Positions 24,684 through 34,991 of a DNA stretch of 64,000 nt are shown one piece after another. The stretch comes from Lunularia cruciata (Eukaryota; Streptophyta; Marchantiopsida; Lunulariales; Lunulariaceae): NCBI GenBank assembly GCA_948567375.1, contig OX419761.1:31782243-31846242 (forward strand), read 5' to 3'. How positions within the stretch are numbered: the first letter of the stretch is position 1; each line of letters starts with the position of its first letter. The position numbers and the translations under genes were made by a program. Under the pieces are notes generated by a model, which was not told the origin of the DNA, did no database searches, and worked only from the letters and a program-made list of their open reading frames with translations.

Positions 24684-25813
24684 AGCAATTATCTAACAAT
24701 TATACCGTTCTACAACAACTTTACCAAGCTACAAATCCAAAATGACAATGCACCTCTTCATATCTCAAAATTGTTACTAATTTGATCCGATGTCTACTTC
24801 TTCTTTGGCTTCCAAACCCAATGATACTCCTACTACTTCTTCGGATCTATTTTCAACTACCAAATCCTTCACTTTTTCCACTGCTTCTTCACTATGAACT
24901 ACAATTGAGGTCATGGGTAACCTTTCTAACTTTGTATCTTCCAACCCACTCTTCTCTAAAGTGTCAAGTGTCAAATCCAAAGACACATGCATTCCTATTT
25001 CATTTACTTTGGGTCTAATTACTATCAATTCCTTTGCTAATTCTACTATATCCTCGTCAAGAATTGTAATTGAAAGCATGGGTACGCTATCTACGCCTTC
25101 AATTTGTAATCCACTTTCCCCTAATTGCTCATGTAATTGACTCAAAGACACTTATTGTCTGATCTTGCACTTTGTGTTCATTCACTACTACTATTTCTCT
25201 TCTAATTCTATCATATCTTCAATCAAAACTGAAATCAAAGTCATGAGTATCCTAAATATCTTCTTTCCCCACTCTACCTTCCTTTGATGCCTCTAGCAAG
25301 ACTCACGCCTTCACTACACTCCAAGGTCCAACTACCTCAAATCTGGTCATCTTTGTCCTGAGGCAAAGAAGCTTCTAACCCAAAGTCGTAAAGACCCAAA
25401 GTACTATGAACCCAAAGACACTAACCCAAAGACACTCAACTACTATATACATTTACTCCCAAAACTTCAAATGCTTGTAACTTCTGCTACAAACCTCCAA
25501 ACTTAACAATTTTTGTAGCAATTGAAATCCCTAAACAAGACGCTTCCAACAAGACATAGCAAGCATCATTTTGACTTGTTTTCAATGAGATACAGCCCCT
25601 GAAAGAACCTTGACCTGCAACTTCTATTCCTCCTTTGGGTCTGACCTCCTTCGTTTTGATCTGAGCCTTTCTTCCTTTGACATGAAGTCAACTTCCTCAG
25701 ATTCAACCCAAAGACTCAATGCTTCTTCTTTCATCTCCATTTAGGTTCAATTCTGACTTGACTGTACATTTCTTCTTCAAAACACATCAAAACCAAAAAA
25801 TGTGGGTACCACA
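24684..25813 (-). mobile_element. Partial C-family element (5' end kept, 3' end and most of the middle missing)
   Basis: The right edge TGTGGGTACCACA (25,801-25,813) is the reverse complement of the C-family 5' terminus. The minus-strand reading frame at 24,777-25,151 matches the C-terminal coding part of the C elements, ending in EAKEEVDIGSN like EAKEEVDIRSD at 38,854-39,234. About 2.6 kb relative to the full element is absent, including the last roughly 600-700 bp. The left edge coincides with the end of element B. Confidence 0.7.
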
Positions 25814-27383
25814 TTGCAACTCCTTGTCCAAGATCCCATACCAAAATTGGATTACATAGGCCTCAATAATTCTTTGAGTGAACTGATCAGCCATCTCATG
25901 CAAGTGGATGCATGGCATAGGCTCTCTCTAGCCTTCTATTGGATCTCTTGCAAGCTCCTCACCTTATCATTCCGCACTCCTTGGTAGTTCTATCTCAAAT
26001 ACTAAAAGAACTTTACTATAAGGTTAAACCTTGGTATGCACCACCTCTTCCAGTAGTACCTCCCCTTGTAGTAGCACCATCTCCAACTAGTGCACCTCCA
26101 CTAGATACACCAACACTATTAGACCTAGAACTTGTGGGTATTGTAGATCTACCTCTAGAAATTAAACTTGAAATGATGGAGATATAATTTGGAGACCAAT
26201 ATTTTCTCTATAGCTTGATCTCCTCCAAGTGAGCTCTCCAAAACTCATGATAGTCATCCATTGGTGGAACCTCCAAGTGCTAGAACAACCCCTTATATGC
26301 CATGAAGGGTGAACAAAGTCAAGTTTTGGATTTTCTATAGATCACACCAATTATCAAACTCTTGGATAAGTTATCCAACTCAATGGTACTCATTGTACCA
26401 GAGGAGTAATTTGGGCCTTTGGAGATTATATAAATCTTTTCCATGTCCTACACAATAGTGTAGGACATGGAAAAGAATCAATCTCCTTCTTCATTGGGAC
26501 CTAAGATACAAGTTGATATCTAGTGCCACTTTGTGTAAACCCATTGCATACCATAGTGATATCTCCTCTAAAATTCCCAAAAAACTCCATCATGAAAATG
26601 TGACTCAAACCGTGACCATTACCACCACAAGTATCCCACCAAGGATCACCACCAAGTGCCACCACCAATTGAATACCACTCCCTATTGTAGCTTTGTTTT
26701 TTACAACTACACTAGAGAAAAGGGTGACTTATAACTTGGCATCACAACAAGCACACTCATGGTCTACAAGTAATCACTTCCTATCTCACCAAAGAAAAAC
26801 ATAGATAGTCTAACTAGTCATTACTCTAGCCTCACTGCCAAGAACGCGTTGGCCACCAATGCTCTAAAATCAAGGTACCTCTAACAAATATGGTGCACAA
26901 ACAAGAACTTGAGAATAGAGGAGGTCCAATCAATAGGAACAAAACCAACCATCTTGTAAATCAACACCAGAAAGACTCTATCACCATTTGGCATTTGATA
27001 TAATAAAAGTGCTTATCTACTCATAAGCTACCAAGATTGCCAAAGCTATATGTGTATAGGTATCAATCAACTAGTCACTAAGATAAAAAGTGAGGGTGGA
27101 CTAGTTGGCTAAGGTACCAATCTAGGAACTAGAGATCTTGGGTTCAAATCCTATTGCGTGCAATCTAGAAGGGTGGGTAGAGTTTGCCAAACAACTATCA
27201 AAAACTCATCTAAATAGACTAATCTTGTGCTAGCAAGCTAGGCCTTTATAACCTCTATAGCCCACAACCTTAGGGTAACTTTTGTTGAATTCAACCCATC
27301 TCTAGCAACCTCCAACTCTAGATGGCCTCCACCAACTTGACCTCCAAATCTAGACAACATATGTTAATCTAACATATCTACTC
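25814..27383 (-). mobile_element. Gag-related repeat segment G, first copy
   Basis: This segment is homologous to 28,571-29,547 plus 33,273-33,700: compare 26,081-26,190 with 28,590-28,700, and 26,220-26,480 with 28,725-28,975. Minus-strand translation of the corresponding part of the second copy gives decayed gag-like sequence with FQHLEGSPIDDYHEFMRAHL. It is interrupted by an E solo LTR at 27,384. No boundary or target duplication is clear. Confidence 0.55.
26435..26476. repeat. Perfect 19-bp inverted repeat with 4-base loop
   Basis: TCTTTTCCATGTCCTACAC at 26,435-26,453 pairs exactly with 26,458-26,476 around the loop AATA. The homologous place in the second G copy (near 28,955-28,985) lacks the second arm, so the palindrome arose locally after duplication. 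Confidence 0.85.
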
Positions 27384-28075
27384 TTTGAGCCGGTCTGTCT
27401 CTCACTCGGGATGAACCTCTGATGGCTATTATGGTAGCGCACCATGGACTAAGAAAGCAAGGAACTCCAACTTCATCATACTCCTCCAAGGCTAACACTC
27501 CAAGACTCAAGACATTGCTCACTATAGAACTCAATGAAAGAGAGATAGTTGCAAATGAAAGGATGATGAGTACCTCCTAACCCCTTGTTTATATACTTGT
27601 AAAATAGTTACGCACCAAAGTTACTAATTACTAGAGTAACTCAAGTTATTAGGCTAAAAGTCAAGTAAAGTCAAAAAGTACAAAGGAATATCCATCCACA
27701 TGGGCATATTCCACTAAGCATGTGATCTTATCTTGACCCAACCACTAAGTCAAGGATTCCTTCACATGAGCTAGCCTTGGACTATAGAAGAATCCAAAAA
27801 AATAAGGCTTGCAGGCCCAAGAGTTCCCAACTCTTTCCTCAAAGCCAAACACCTAGGAATAATACCAAGTCAGCAAACTAGAATCCAAAATAGTGGTGCT
27901 CATCTTTTCCACTTCCTCTAAAGTAAGGTCCCCTCTATCTTAGCTATGAATAAATCTAGCTAATCATAACTAATGTAGAACCATCCTTTATCTTTATATA
28001 AATAATATCTCTCAAGTACTTGTTATACCAAGCTAAATATCACAATACCACACACATGCACAAATGGGGATTACA
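27384..28075 (-). mobile_element. Solo LTR of element family E (minus orientation)
   Basis: About 692 bp, the reverse complement of the E LTRs at 44,356-45,047 and 51,474-52,167. Shared landmarks are gagccggtctgtctctcac at the left end, the conserved accatggactaagaaagc and ggaataataccaagtcagc, and cacacatgcacaaatgggg at the right end. It splits G. The immediate flanks do not match, although tctac (left) and cctac (right) lie two bases further out and may be an eroded duplication. Confidence 0.85.
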
Positions 28076-29552
28076 GCCCTACAATTGGTTGATTGCCAAA
28101 TCCTGCACTAATTATCAATTTGGGTCAAATTGAGAAGATTGGGATCTCTAAATCCCTAGTTTGGGGGGATGGGTTCCCAAATTTGCCCCCAAATTTGCTT
28201 CTCAAATCCAATTTGCAACACTAAGGCCTCTGATTTCACTTTCTTAGCTTCAAATTGACATCCTTGATTCAAATTGACATCCTTGATTCAAAATTGACCT
28301 CAATTTTGAGAAATTTAGGTAGCATTTCCGCAAACCGTCTACCCCACTACCAAATCTACATCAACTTGAACAAGGCTTCCACATATGATCACTCTCAAGG
28401 AAATCTAGGACCATAATTGAATGTACAATGATTCAATAAGCTTAGAGATACCACCAATGCCTTCAATTCTTGCACCTCATTTCTCCTTGACGCTCACTTC
28501 TTTGATGTAATCAGTTCACTCCTCCAACCTTCAACCATCAATCATGGGAAGAATTCCATCATGGGGTTAAACCCTAATACAACACCACTTGTAGTAGCAC
28601 CACCTCCAATGGATACACCAATCCTATTAGAGCTAGAACTCATGAATACTACCAATCTGCCCTTAGAATTGATAGCTTGCAATGATGGAGATGCAGTTTA
28701 GAGACCAATGCTAACTCCATAGCTCAATCTCCTCCAAGTGAGCTCTCATGAACTCATGGTAGTCATCAATTGGTGAACCTTCTAAGTGTTGGAACAACCC
28801 CTTTGATGCCATGAAGGGTGTGAACAAAGTTGAGTTTCACATCTACTATAGATCATACCAACTATTAAACTCCTAGATGAAGTCATCTAACTCAATGGTA
28901 CCCACTATATCAAAGAAGCACTTGGTGCCTTTTGGAGGCTCCATAAATATTATCCATGTCCCACAATAACAATGGGAACACACCATGTGCACTCTCAATT
29001 GAATTGGCTCTCTTACCAAAGTCCAAACCAAATTTAATCTCTTCCATCATTGGGACTTTAGATATGGATTGATATCAAGCATCACTTTGTATAAACCCAC
29101 TATGTACTATACCAAAATCTCCTTTAGAATCCTTGAAGAACTCTATCATGATTATGTCTCCCAAACCACATTTGTAACCACCAAGTATCACCAGAGGAAA
29201 TATTCACTAGTGTAACTCTAACTATGATAACTACACTAGAGGAAAGGCAACCTATAAGCTGCTATCACAATACACACTCTCATGGTTTGTAAGCCATCAC
29301 TTCCTACTTCACTAGAGAAACATATGTAGATTGATTGATCATCATTCTAACCTCATTACCAAAAACACACAAGAGCACCAATGCTCTAAATATCAAGGCA
29401 CCTCACACAAATATAGGGCACAAATAGGAAAGTAAAGATTGGAGAGAGTTCAATCATAGGAAATCAAAATGATAATCCTCTATCTCACAAATCAAAACTA
29501 GACTAACTCTATCATTGTTTGGCATTTGATATAATGGCGGTGTCAATCTACT
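28076..29552 (-). mobile_element. Segment G: end of first copy and start of second copy
   Basis: 28,130-28,360 matches 34,350-34,590, and 28,590-28,985 matches 26,081-26,480. The junction of the two G copies is near 28,560. The second copy is split by the C element whose left target duplication is CTACT at 29,548-29,552. No intact reading frame. Confidence 0.55.
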
Positions 29553-30085
29553 TGTGGTACCACTATTTTTTGTTTTGGATAGTTTTAGGAAAATTTGAAG
29601 AAGAGGTATGTGGATAAAGCCTAAAGAGAGCTAAACCGAGAAGAAATTAGAAGAAGCGGGAGTTTGAAGTAAACCTAAGGTCGACCTCGGGTCAAGAAGC
29701 CAAAGACAAAGACAAAGACAAAGAAGAAGAAAGTAAGACTTTGTATCAGGCAGCATGATCTGTCCTAAAGAACCTATAACAAACTTCTTTGGAATCAGGC
29801 CAATCAAGAAAGTACGCGGGAAGAAAGTAATGACCTCAAGATCAAGAAGAGTGACAGGAAACAACTTCACCAAATTGGGGACTGGAGAGGAAGAGCAATT
29901 GAAGCATGACCAATCGGAGGACTATAAAATTACAAGGTGCACGAGGAAGTAGAATAATGTCCAGTCGCTACTCGGTGCCTATTCAAAGTCAACCCGAAGG
30001 AATGAAAATTGTAAATCCGCAAGAAGAGGAGTGGGTTAGGATCTAGGGAACGATCTTCCACAAGAAGAGGGTTAGAAAACACACA

Positions 30086-30442
30086 ATGACCCCAAAGGTG
30101 ATTAAGCAAAGTGCAGTGAATGGACTTGCAATTTGTCATTTAGAAGCAATAGCACGGATCGAAGTCTTGACAAGACTTTGTATCACGTTCTTGGCCAGGA
30201 ATTGGAACTTTAGTTTTCCAAGTTTCATGGTAGAAATTGCAACAAGCAATTGCAAGGATGGACCAAAGCACAAGGAAAAGAAAGGAAATCTAGCTCGATG
30301 GACAGAGGCAGATTGGAGAGTAGTTTTGGGAAGAGAAGCAGGAGAGATAAGAGGTACCACCTTCTATTGGAAGTGTGATGCTTCAGAAGAAACTGCCGAA
30401 GTGAGGAATTTGTTCAATCATTCGCACCAAGAATGGGTATAA
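30086..30442 (+). pseudogene. C-element protein, N-terminal block
   Basis: A 118-codon frame with LEAIARIEVLTRLCITFLAR and ARWTEADWRVVLGREAGE. The minus-strand frames at 40,938-41,291 and 52,350-52,544 carry diverged versions (LDVIARTEVLSRLWITFLAW; LDMIAKIEVLSR), so this is genuine conserved coding sequence. It ends in a stop and continues in another frame about 40 bp later, so this copy is broken. I do not recognise the family; a distant relation to plant-transposon accessory proteins is possible but unproven. Confidence 0.6.
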
Positions 30443-30542
30443 GGTAGATAGTTATAGAGACCCTGAGTGGAGAGAGATAGTAAGCGTGATGATAGCAATG
30501 TTCAAGCCAGAGAAAACCACCTATGTTACTATGAAATAGGCG

Positions 30543-31904
30543 GTGTTCTTTCACCAAATGTTTGCTAGAGAAGTAGTAGATTGGGCAAAATGTCTACATG
30601 AGAGAGTAGGGCAAATGATTTCGGGGTGGAGATTAGACATGGCACCACATTATTTTGTGCCTTTTGCAACACACTTTTATTTTGGGTTGAACTTGCTAAC
30701 CTTAGAAGAGAGAAATCAAATGCGCTCGCACTTTCATCCGGATTTGCGAAAGGAGGCAGATGCAAATGAGCAATATTATATGGAGAGAGTGCAAAATGGG
30801 GATGAATATTACAAGAAGAGTGTGAAGGAGAAAATTGTAGCAATTGACCTTCTAAGAGCTAGAAAGAGAGCTAAGCCCGAGAGTTGTGTTGCAATAGTCC
30901 AACCTCAAAAAATACCAAAGCTCAACCCAACGGTGATGTTGGTGAAGACGAAGGAAGCCACGCAGGAATCAGAAGGAGAAACCGGATCAAAGGAAGAAGT
31001 GTTGGGAAAAGAAGAGGAGTTCATGCTACGAAGTGGAGAATCAAGCAGTGACAGTGGAGGTGAGGCGGAGGTCCAACAAACACGAAGACCAATGATCAAG
31101 GCAGGAAAGTTGAGTCCCGAAGTCTCTACTCTTGAACGGGGCAGTGAGAGGAAGAAGGGAGAGGAAGTCATGGCACAACCCCAAACTGCCAAGGGGAAGA
31201 ATGTTATGACCGCAGCTGAAGTGAGGCCCAATAAAGTTACCATGGAAGAAGAGGAAAGCTCAAGGGAAGAAACTTTGAAAGTACAAAGATTGCGACTTTG
31301 GGGCAAGGTGAAAGAGGTAGAATGGAAGGAACCCAAAGACCAAGCAAAAGGCAAGAAGTACAAAGGAGTGGACTACCTGTCAAAGGTAGTGGTTCTGTTG
31401 TTGATGTTTCTCCAACAAAAGAAGATGGAGATGGTAAGTGCAAATCTTGAGGTGCGAGATGAGTTGGCCGTAGTGAAGACCTGGAGTGCAAAAACCTTGT
31501 TGTTGCAAAGTCAGTTGACAAGAGTGGAGATGGAGGCCAAAGAACTTCGTGTTGAGGAGGTTCTTTGGAATAAGCACTTTGAGGTGATGAGAGAAGATCT
31601 AGTAAAGAGTCACAATGAGGAGAAGGAGATGACCACATTGGTTGCAGTGTTAAAGGGGGAAATCACAGATGCCCAAGTTGAGTTAATCCACTCAAAAGCA
31701 ATTGCGGCGGTAATGGAGCAAGAGTTGGAGTTGAAGAAGAGAGCAATGGAGAAAGATCAAGCCTGGCAACGAGAGTTAGCAGAGCGCGGTAGAGAAGAAG
31801 ATCAGTTGCAAGGATTGGTGCAAGTAGCAAAAGAGAAAATCTCTATAAATCGGAAGGAGAAAGAGGCATTGAAGGCTGAATTTGAAGATGAGCTCCAAAT
31901 GTAG
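30543..31904 (+). CDS. C-element protein, main frame: conserved domain then long charged coiled coil (453 codons)
   Basis: The longest uninterrupted frame of the C family. The first about 100 residues contain EVVDWAKCLHERVGQMISG and DMAPHYFVPFATHFYFGLNL; the same block is found in the other full copy at 40,524-40,745 (LPPHYIVPFAAHFYLGLNLL). Residues about 130-300 are Glu/Lys/Ser-rich and probably disordered. Residues about 300-453 show continuous heptad-like Leu/Glu/Lys patterns, a long coiled coil. An in-frame TAG lies just before the first ATG (30,537-30,539), so the start may be a break within a longer original gene that included 30,086-30,442. No catalytic motif, zinc knuckle, membrane segment or signal peptide is seen. 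Function unknown. Confidence 0.6.
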   Translation: MFFHQMFAREVVDWAKCLHERVGQMISGWRLDMAPHYFVPFATHFYFGLNLLTLEERNQMRSHFHPDLRKEADANEQYYMERVQNGDEYYKKSVKEKIVAIDLLRARKRAKPESCVAIVQPQKIPKLNPTVMLVKTKEATQESEGETGSKEEVLGKEEEFMLRSGESSSDSGGEAEVQQTRRPMIKAGKLSPEVSTLERGSERKKGEEVMAQPQTAKGKNVMTAAEVRPNKVTMEEEESSREETLKVQRLRLWGKVKEVEWKEPKDQAKGKKYKGVDYLSKVVVLLLMFLQQKKMEMVSANLEVRDELAVVKTWSAKTLLLQSQLTRVEMEAKELRVEEVLWNKHFEVMREDLVKSHNEEKEMTTLVAVLKGEITDAQVELIHSKAIAAVMEQELELKKRAMEKDQAWQRELAERGREEDQLQGLVQVAKEKISINRKEKEALKAEFEDELQM

Positions 31905-31913
31905 TGTAGTGAG

Positions 31914-32330
31914 TTGGAGGAAGAAAGGAAGAAGGAAAAGCTTATAGTTGTAGGAGAATCCAATGAAGTAGAAGGAGTAGTCAGCGAGATCAAGGCGGTG
32001 TTGAGCACAGAAGTTGAAGGTAAACTCAAGAAAGTAAGATTGCATGAGCTGAAGTTATTGGTGCGAGAGATGTGCAAGAGAAAGGCAAAGGATACAAAGC
32101 TGAATAATTTATTAATTCATCTACAAGAACGTGTAGATAGGAAGATGTTGGAAGTAGGAGACAATGTGTGTCTCGGACTAGATCTTGTTAGAGCAAAGTT
32201 AGATAAACTTTGTAGTGAAGTACAAGATGTACAAAGACCCAAAGTCGTAGAAGTAGGAGTACAAGTGTCTTTGGAGTTGTTCCTTGAAACTTTAGAGAAG
32301 AGGGGATATCGAGTTAGAAAGATTACCTGA
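31914..32330 (+). pseudogene. C-element protein, C-terminal segment
   Basis: A 138-codon frame just after the stop of the main frame, shifted relative to it. It continues the coiled coil and contains LLIHLQERVDRKMLEVGDNV, matching LLISLRTCVDRKILEVEDNI in the minus-strand copy at 38,854-39,234. A further in-family ending (EVDIGS-like) follows in another frame up to about 32,475. Probably the C-terminal part of the same original protein, separated here by frameshifts. Confidence 0.55.
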
Positions 32331-32644
32331 GACCTCAATTATAGTTTGTAATGAAGAGATTGTAGAAATAGAAGAGTTAAGAGTAGGATTAGATAGACCC
32401 AAGGATGATGAAATTATCAAAGGATCATTGGGATTGGGAGCCAAAGTTGACATAGACATCGGATCGGAGTAGTAATAGTTTTGAGATTTGAAGAGTCAGA
32501 TATGAAGAGGTGCATTGTCATTATGGATCTGCAAGTTATAGAAGTTGTTGTAGAACAATATAGTTGTTAGCAACTATTGTTTGCTTCACTATTTAAAGGG
32601 GGCATTCATAGTCATATGTTGTTTAGTATTCATATTTTTGAAGA

Positions 32645-32653
32645 TATATAAAA
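32645..32653 (+). promoter_or_regulatory. TATA box candidate in the C element
   Basis: TATATAAAA lies after the reading frames and about 615 bp before the right end. In the E LTR a similar TATATAAA lies about 205 bp before its end. The position fits a U3 promoter in an LTR rather than a promoter for the element's own ORFs, which are upstream. Confidence 0.45.
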
Positions 32654-33272
32654 CAAAGTGCTGATTTTATGCTCGTCGCTTGAGCTTAATTCCAAGTGTC
32701 AACTCTATGTGTGTGATGTAAGTGTTTGGAGAATTCTAAAGTGCAAGTCAGTGTGCTTGTTGGATGTTGGATTCCACAGCTTTGATCTTTACTTTGTGTG
32801 TTTGATCCTAAGTGAAGTGCAATCGGAGCAATGCCTTGAGAGATCTGAGAGGAATTGTAGTGTTGGTAGTATTTTGCATTGGTGAGTGCAACGCAATATT
32901 GATGTGAAGCAATTTTGATTGAGGAAGTTGTGCCTTTAGTGGAAGCGTGGAACACACTTCTAAAGTGAAGTTGTTTTATAGTGAAGTGCCATCTTCAGGA
33001 GAATATGAATCATCACAATCAAGATTTGTTTGGGCAGAATTTGTTATGTTGTGATTATGGGTGTCTAAATTTGTGACAAGTTGTCAAGATTGTGAACTTG
33101 TTACTCTCTTCTGGGTGTAGTTGCTACCTAAGAGATTAAAGACAAAACCAAGAAGAACTACATGTTACTGTTTGACTTTGTATTTGACCAATTTTGACCA
33201 ATATATCTATGGGAACAAACTTTACTTACCTGATGACCACAAAAGTGATATTTTCCAGGTTGTCACACTACT

Positions 33273-34709
33273 CTTACGCTACCAAGATAAAAACATCCTC
33301 TTTTAGCCAAAGCTACATGAGTATATGTATCAGTCTACCAATTACTAGGACAACAAGTGAAGGTGGGACAATTGGCTAAGGAACTAGTCTAGGAACCGGT
33401 GATATGAGGTTCAAACCTTGTTGTGCATAATCTTGAAATGTGGGTGGATTTTGGCATACAATTACCATAAACTACCAAAAATTCAACTAAACTTGCTAGC
33501 TTGCTTTCCTTCCTAGATTTTGTACCCTCTTTAGCCCAGAATCCTATGCCCCAAAGCCTCTAAATGCTAAAATTTGACCAAATGAGGCATTTCTTCTTGC
33601 TAATTTGAATCCCCTTCAAATTTGGCTAACCTCCACCAACTCAAGCACTAGCTAAGGCAATTTGGGTAACTTCTACCAATTTGACCTCCAAATTTAGACA
33701 ACCTTTGCCAATCTAGTAGACCTCCACTATAGTTTGTTGATCTCTAAATTTGTTGCTAACTATCAAATTGAGCCAAATCAAGGCCTTTGTAGCCTCTTTA
33801 GTCCACAACCTTATGCTTCAAAGCTTCTAAATGTTGAAATTCAACTTAATAAGACATTCCTTATTGCCAATTTGAACCCTCTCCAAATCTGACTAACCTT
33901 TACTAACTTAAGCACTAGCTACGGTTATTGTAGTAAACTCCCTCTTTGGACAATCTTCACCAACTTGACCTCCAAATCTAGATAACATTTTCCAATCTAA
34001 TAGACCTATACCATAGTTTGTTGACCTCTAAATCCATTTCAAATTATCAAGTTGAGCTAAATTGGAGCCTTTCTAGCCTCTAAAGCCCACATCCCTATGC
34101 CTCAAAGCCTCTCAATGCTGAAATTAAGCTAAATGAGACATTTCTTCTTGTCAATTTGAAATTATCTCTAGACTAACCTCCACCAACGTGAGCACTAGCT
34201 AGGGCAATTCAAGTAACCTCCCACTTTGGACAACCTTTGCCAACTTGATCTCCAAATTTGGATAACCTTTGCCAATCTAACAAACCTCTACTATAGTTGC
34301 CTAACCTCCAAATCCATCACTAATTGTCAAATTGAGCCAAATTAAGTGAATAAGGATCTCCAAATACTTAATTCAAGGAGATAGGTTCTCAAATTTGCCT
34401 CCAATTTTGCACCTTGGGCTCAATTTGCACCAAATATACTTTGATTTCATCTCCTTGAGCTCAAATCAAACATCCATTATCTCATATGATTCAATTTTGA
34501 GAAATTTGGGTAGCACTTCCACACACCACTTCCCTCATTGTCAAATCTACAACAAATTAATCATGATTCCGCACACAATCCATAAAATTGAAAGAGAATT
34601 TGAGTAACAATGATCATAGATACAAGTGATCATTCCAAGCTTGGACATGCTATCGATACCCTCAATTTCCCTTTGACATCACTTCTCTCATATAATTAGT
34701 TTATTCTCA
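33273..34709 (-). mobile_element. Segment G second copy, continued, with tandem repeats
   Basis: This continues the G sequence after the C insertion. 33,300-33,380 matches 27,030-27,110, and 34,350-34,590 matches 28,130-28,360. Between them the sequence is expanded by tandem repeats (separate entry). No reading frame of interest. Confidence 0.55.
33500..34345. repeat. Three tandem repeats of about 275 bp
   Basis: Each unit contains, in order, a caaagcctctaaatgct-like motif (about 33,553, 33,826 and 34,101), a ccaactcaagcactagct-like motif and a ttgacctccaaat motif. The first G copy (27,240-27,383) has only one, shortened unit, so the array expanded in this copy. Units differ by many substitutions, so the array is old. 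Confidence 0.75.
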
Positions 34710-34832
34710 ACTCAAATCATAGTCAACTTGGATTAGAAATCAATACTCTACTCAATAATCTACCGAAAATGGACATTGATTACTATCAAGCCACACCCAT
34801 GCTAGCTAAGAAACTCTACGTGATGATGTCAT
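34710..34832. repeat. Fragment of the A/B LTR
   Basis: About 120 bp matching part of the A LTR (compare 11,250-11,355), with the tatcaagccacacccatgct and gctaagaaactct motifs. It is isolated and probably a leftover of an older element. Confidence 0.55.
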
Positions 34833-34991
34833 GAAGTGTATAAGACTCATTAAGAAACAACTTTCTTCATGTTTCAATATGATTTCTCTCAAGTTCTTAA
34901 ATATGAATTATGTTAAGCTCTACTATAAACTAGTCTGCTAAGGGCTTACTATGAGCTAAACTATGGGTTGAGCTATTGGCTACAATTGGGT

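Larger units (their letters stand above)
29553..33267 (+). mobile_element. Full-length C-family element: TG...CA ends, 5-bp target duplication, no terminal repeats, own ORFs
   Basis: 3,715 bp. It starts TGTGGTACC and ends GTTGTCACA, flanked by CTACT at 29,548-29,552 and 33,268-33,272. The related uninterrupted site at about 27,018-27,035 has ctactcataagctacc, supporting the boundaries. I compared the two ends by eye and find no long terminal repeat, no primer-binding site after the left end and no gag-pol. It carries three consecutive reading frames and then a TATA box. A second full-length copy (37,367-41,845) shares both ends. It may be the solo LTR of a very large element, or an LTR-less non-autonomous element. 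Confidence 0.75.

Noticed and set aside
29700..29740. acaaag/gaagaa microsatellite near the C element 5' end
   Set aside because: Simple low-complexity sequence in the probable leader; too short to be a feature of interest.
31237..31638. Minus-strand frames opposite the C main ORF
   Set aside because: Ser/Pro/Leu-rich translations are the usual shadow of Glu/Lys-rich coiled-coil coding on the other strand.
29553..33267. C element as a Helitron, CACTA, MULE or hAT DNA transposon
   Set aside because: A 5-bp target duplication with TG...CA ends does not fit 3-, 8- or 9-bp duplications or the lack of duplication in Helitrons, and no transposase is seen.
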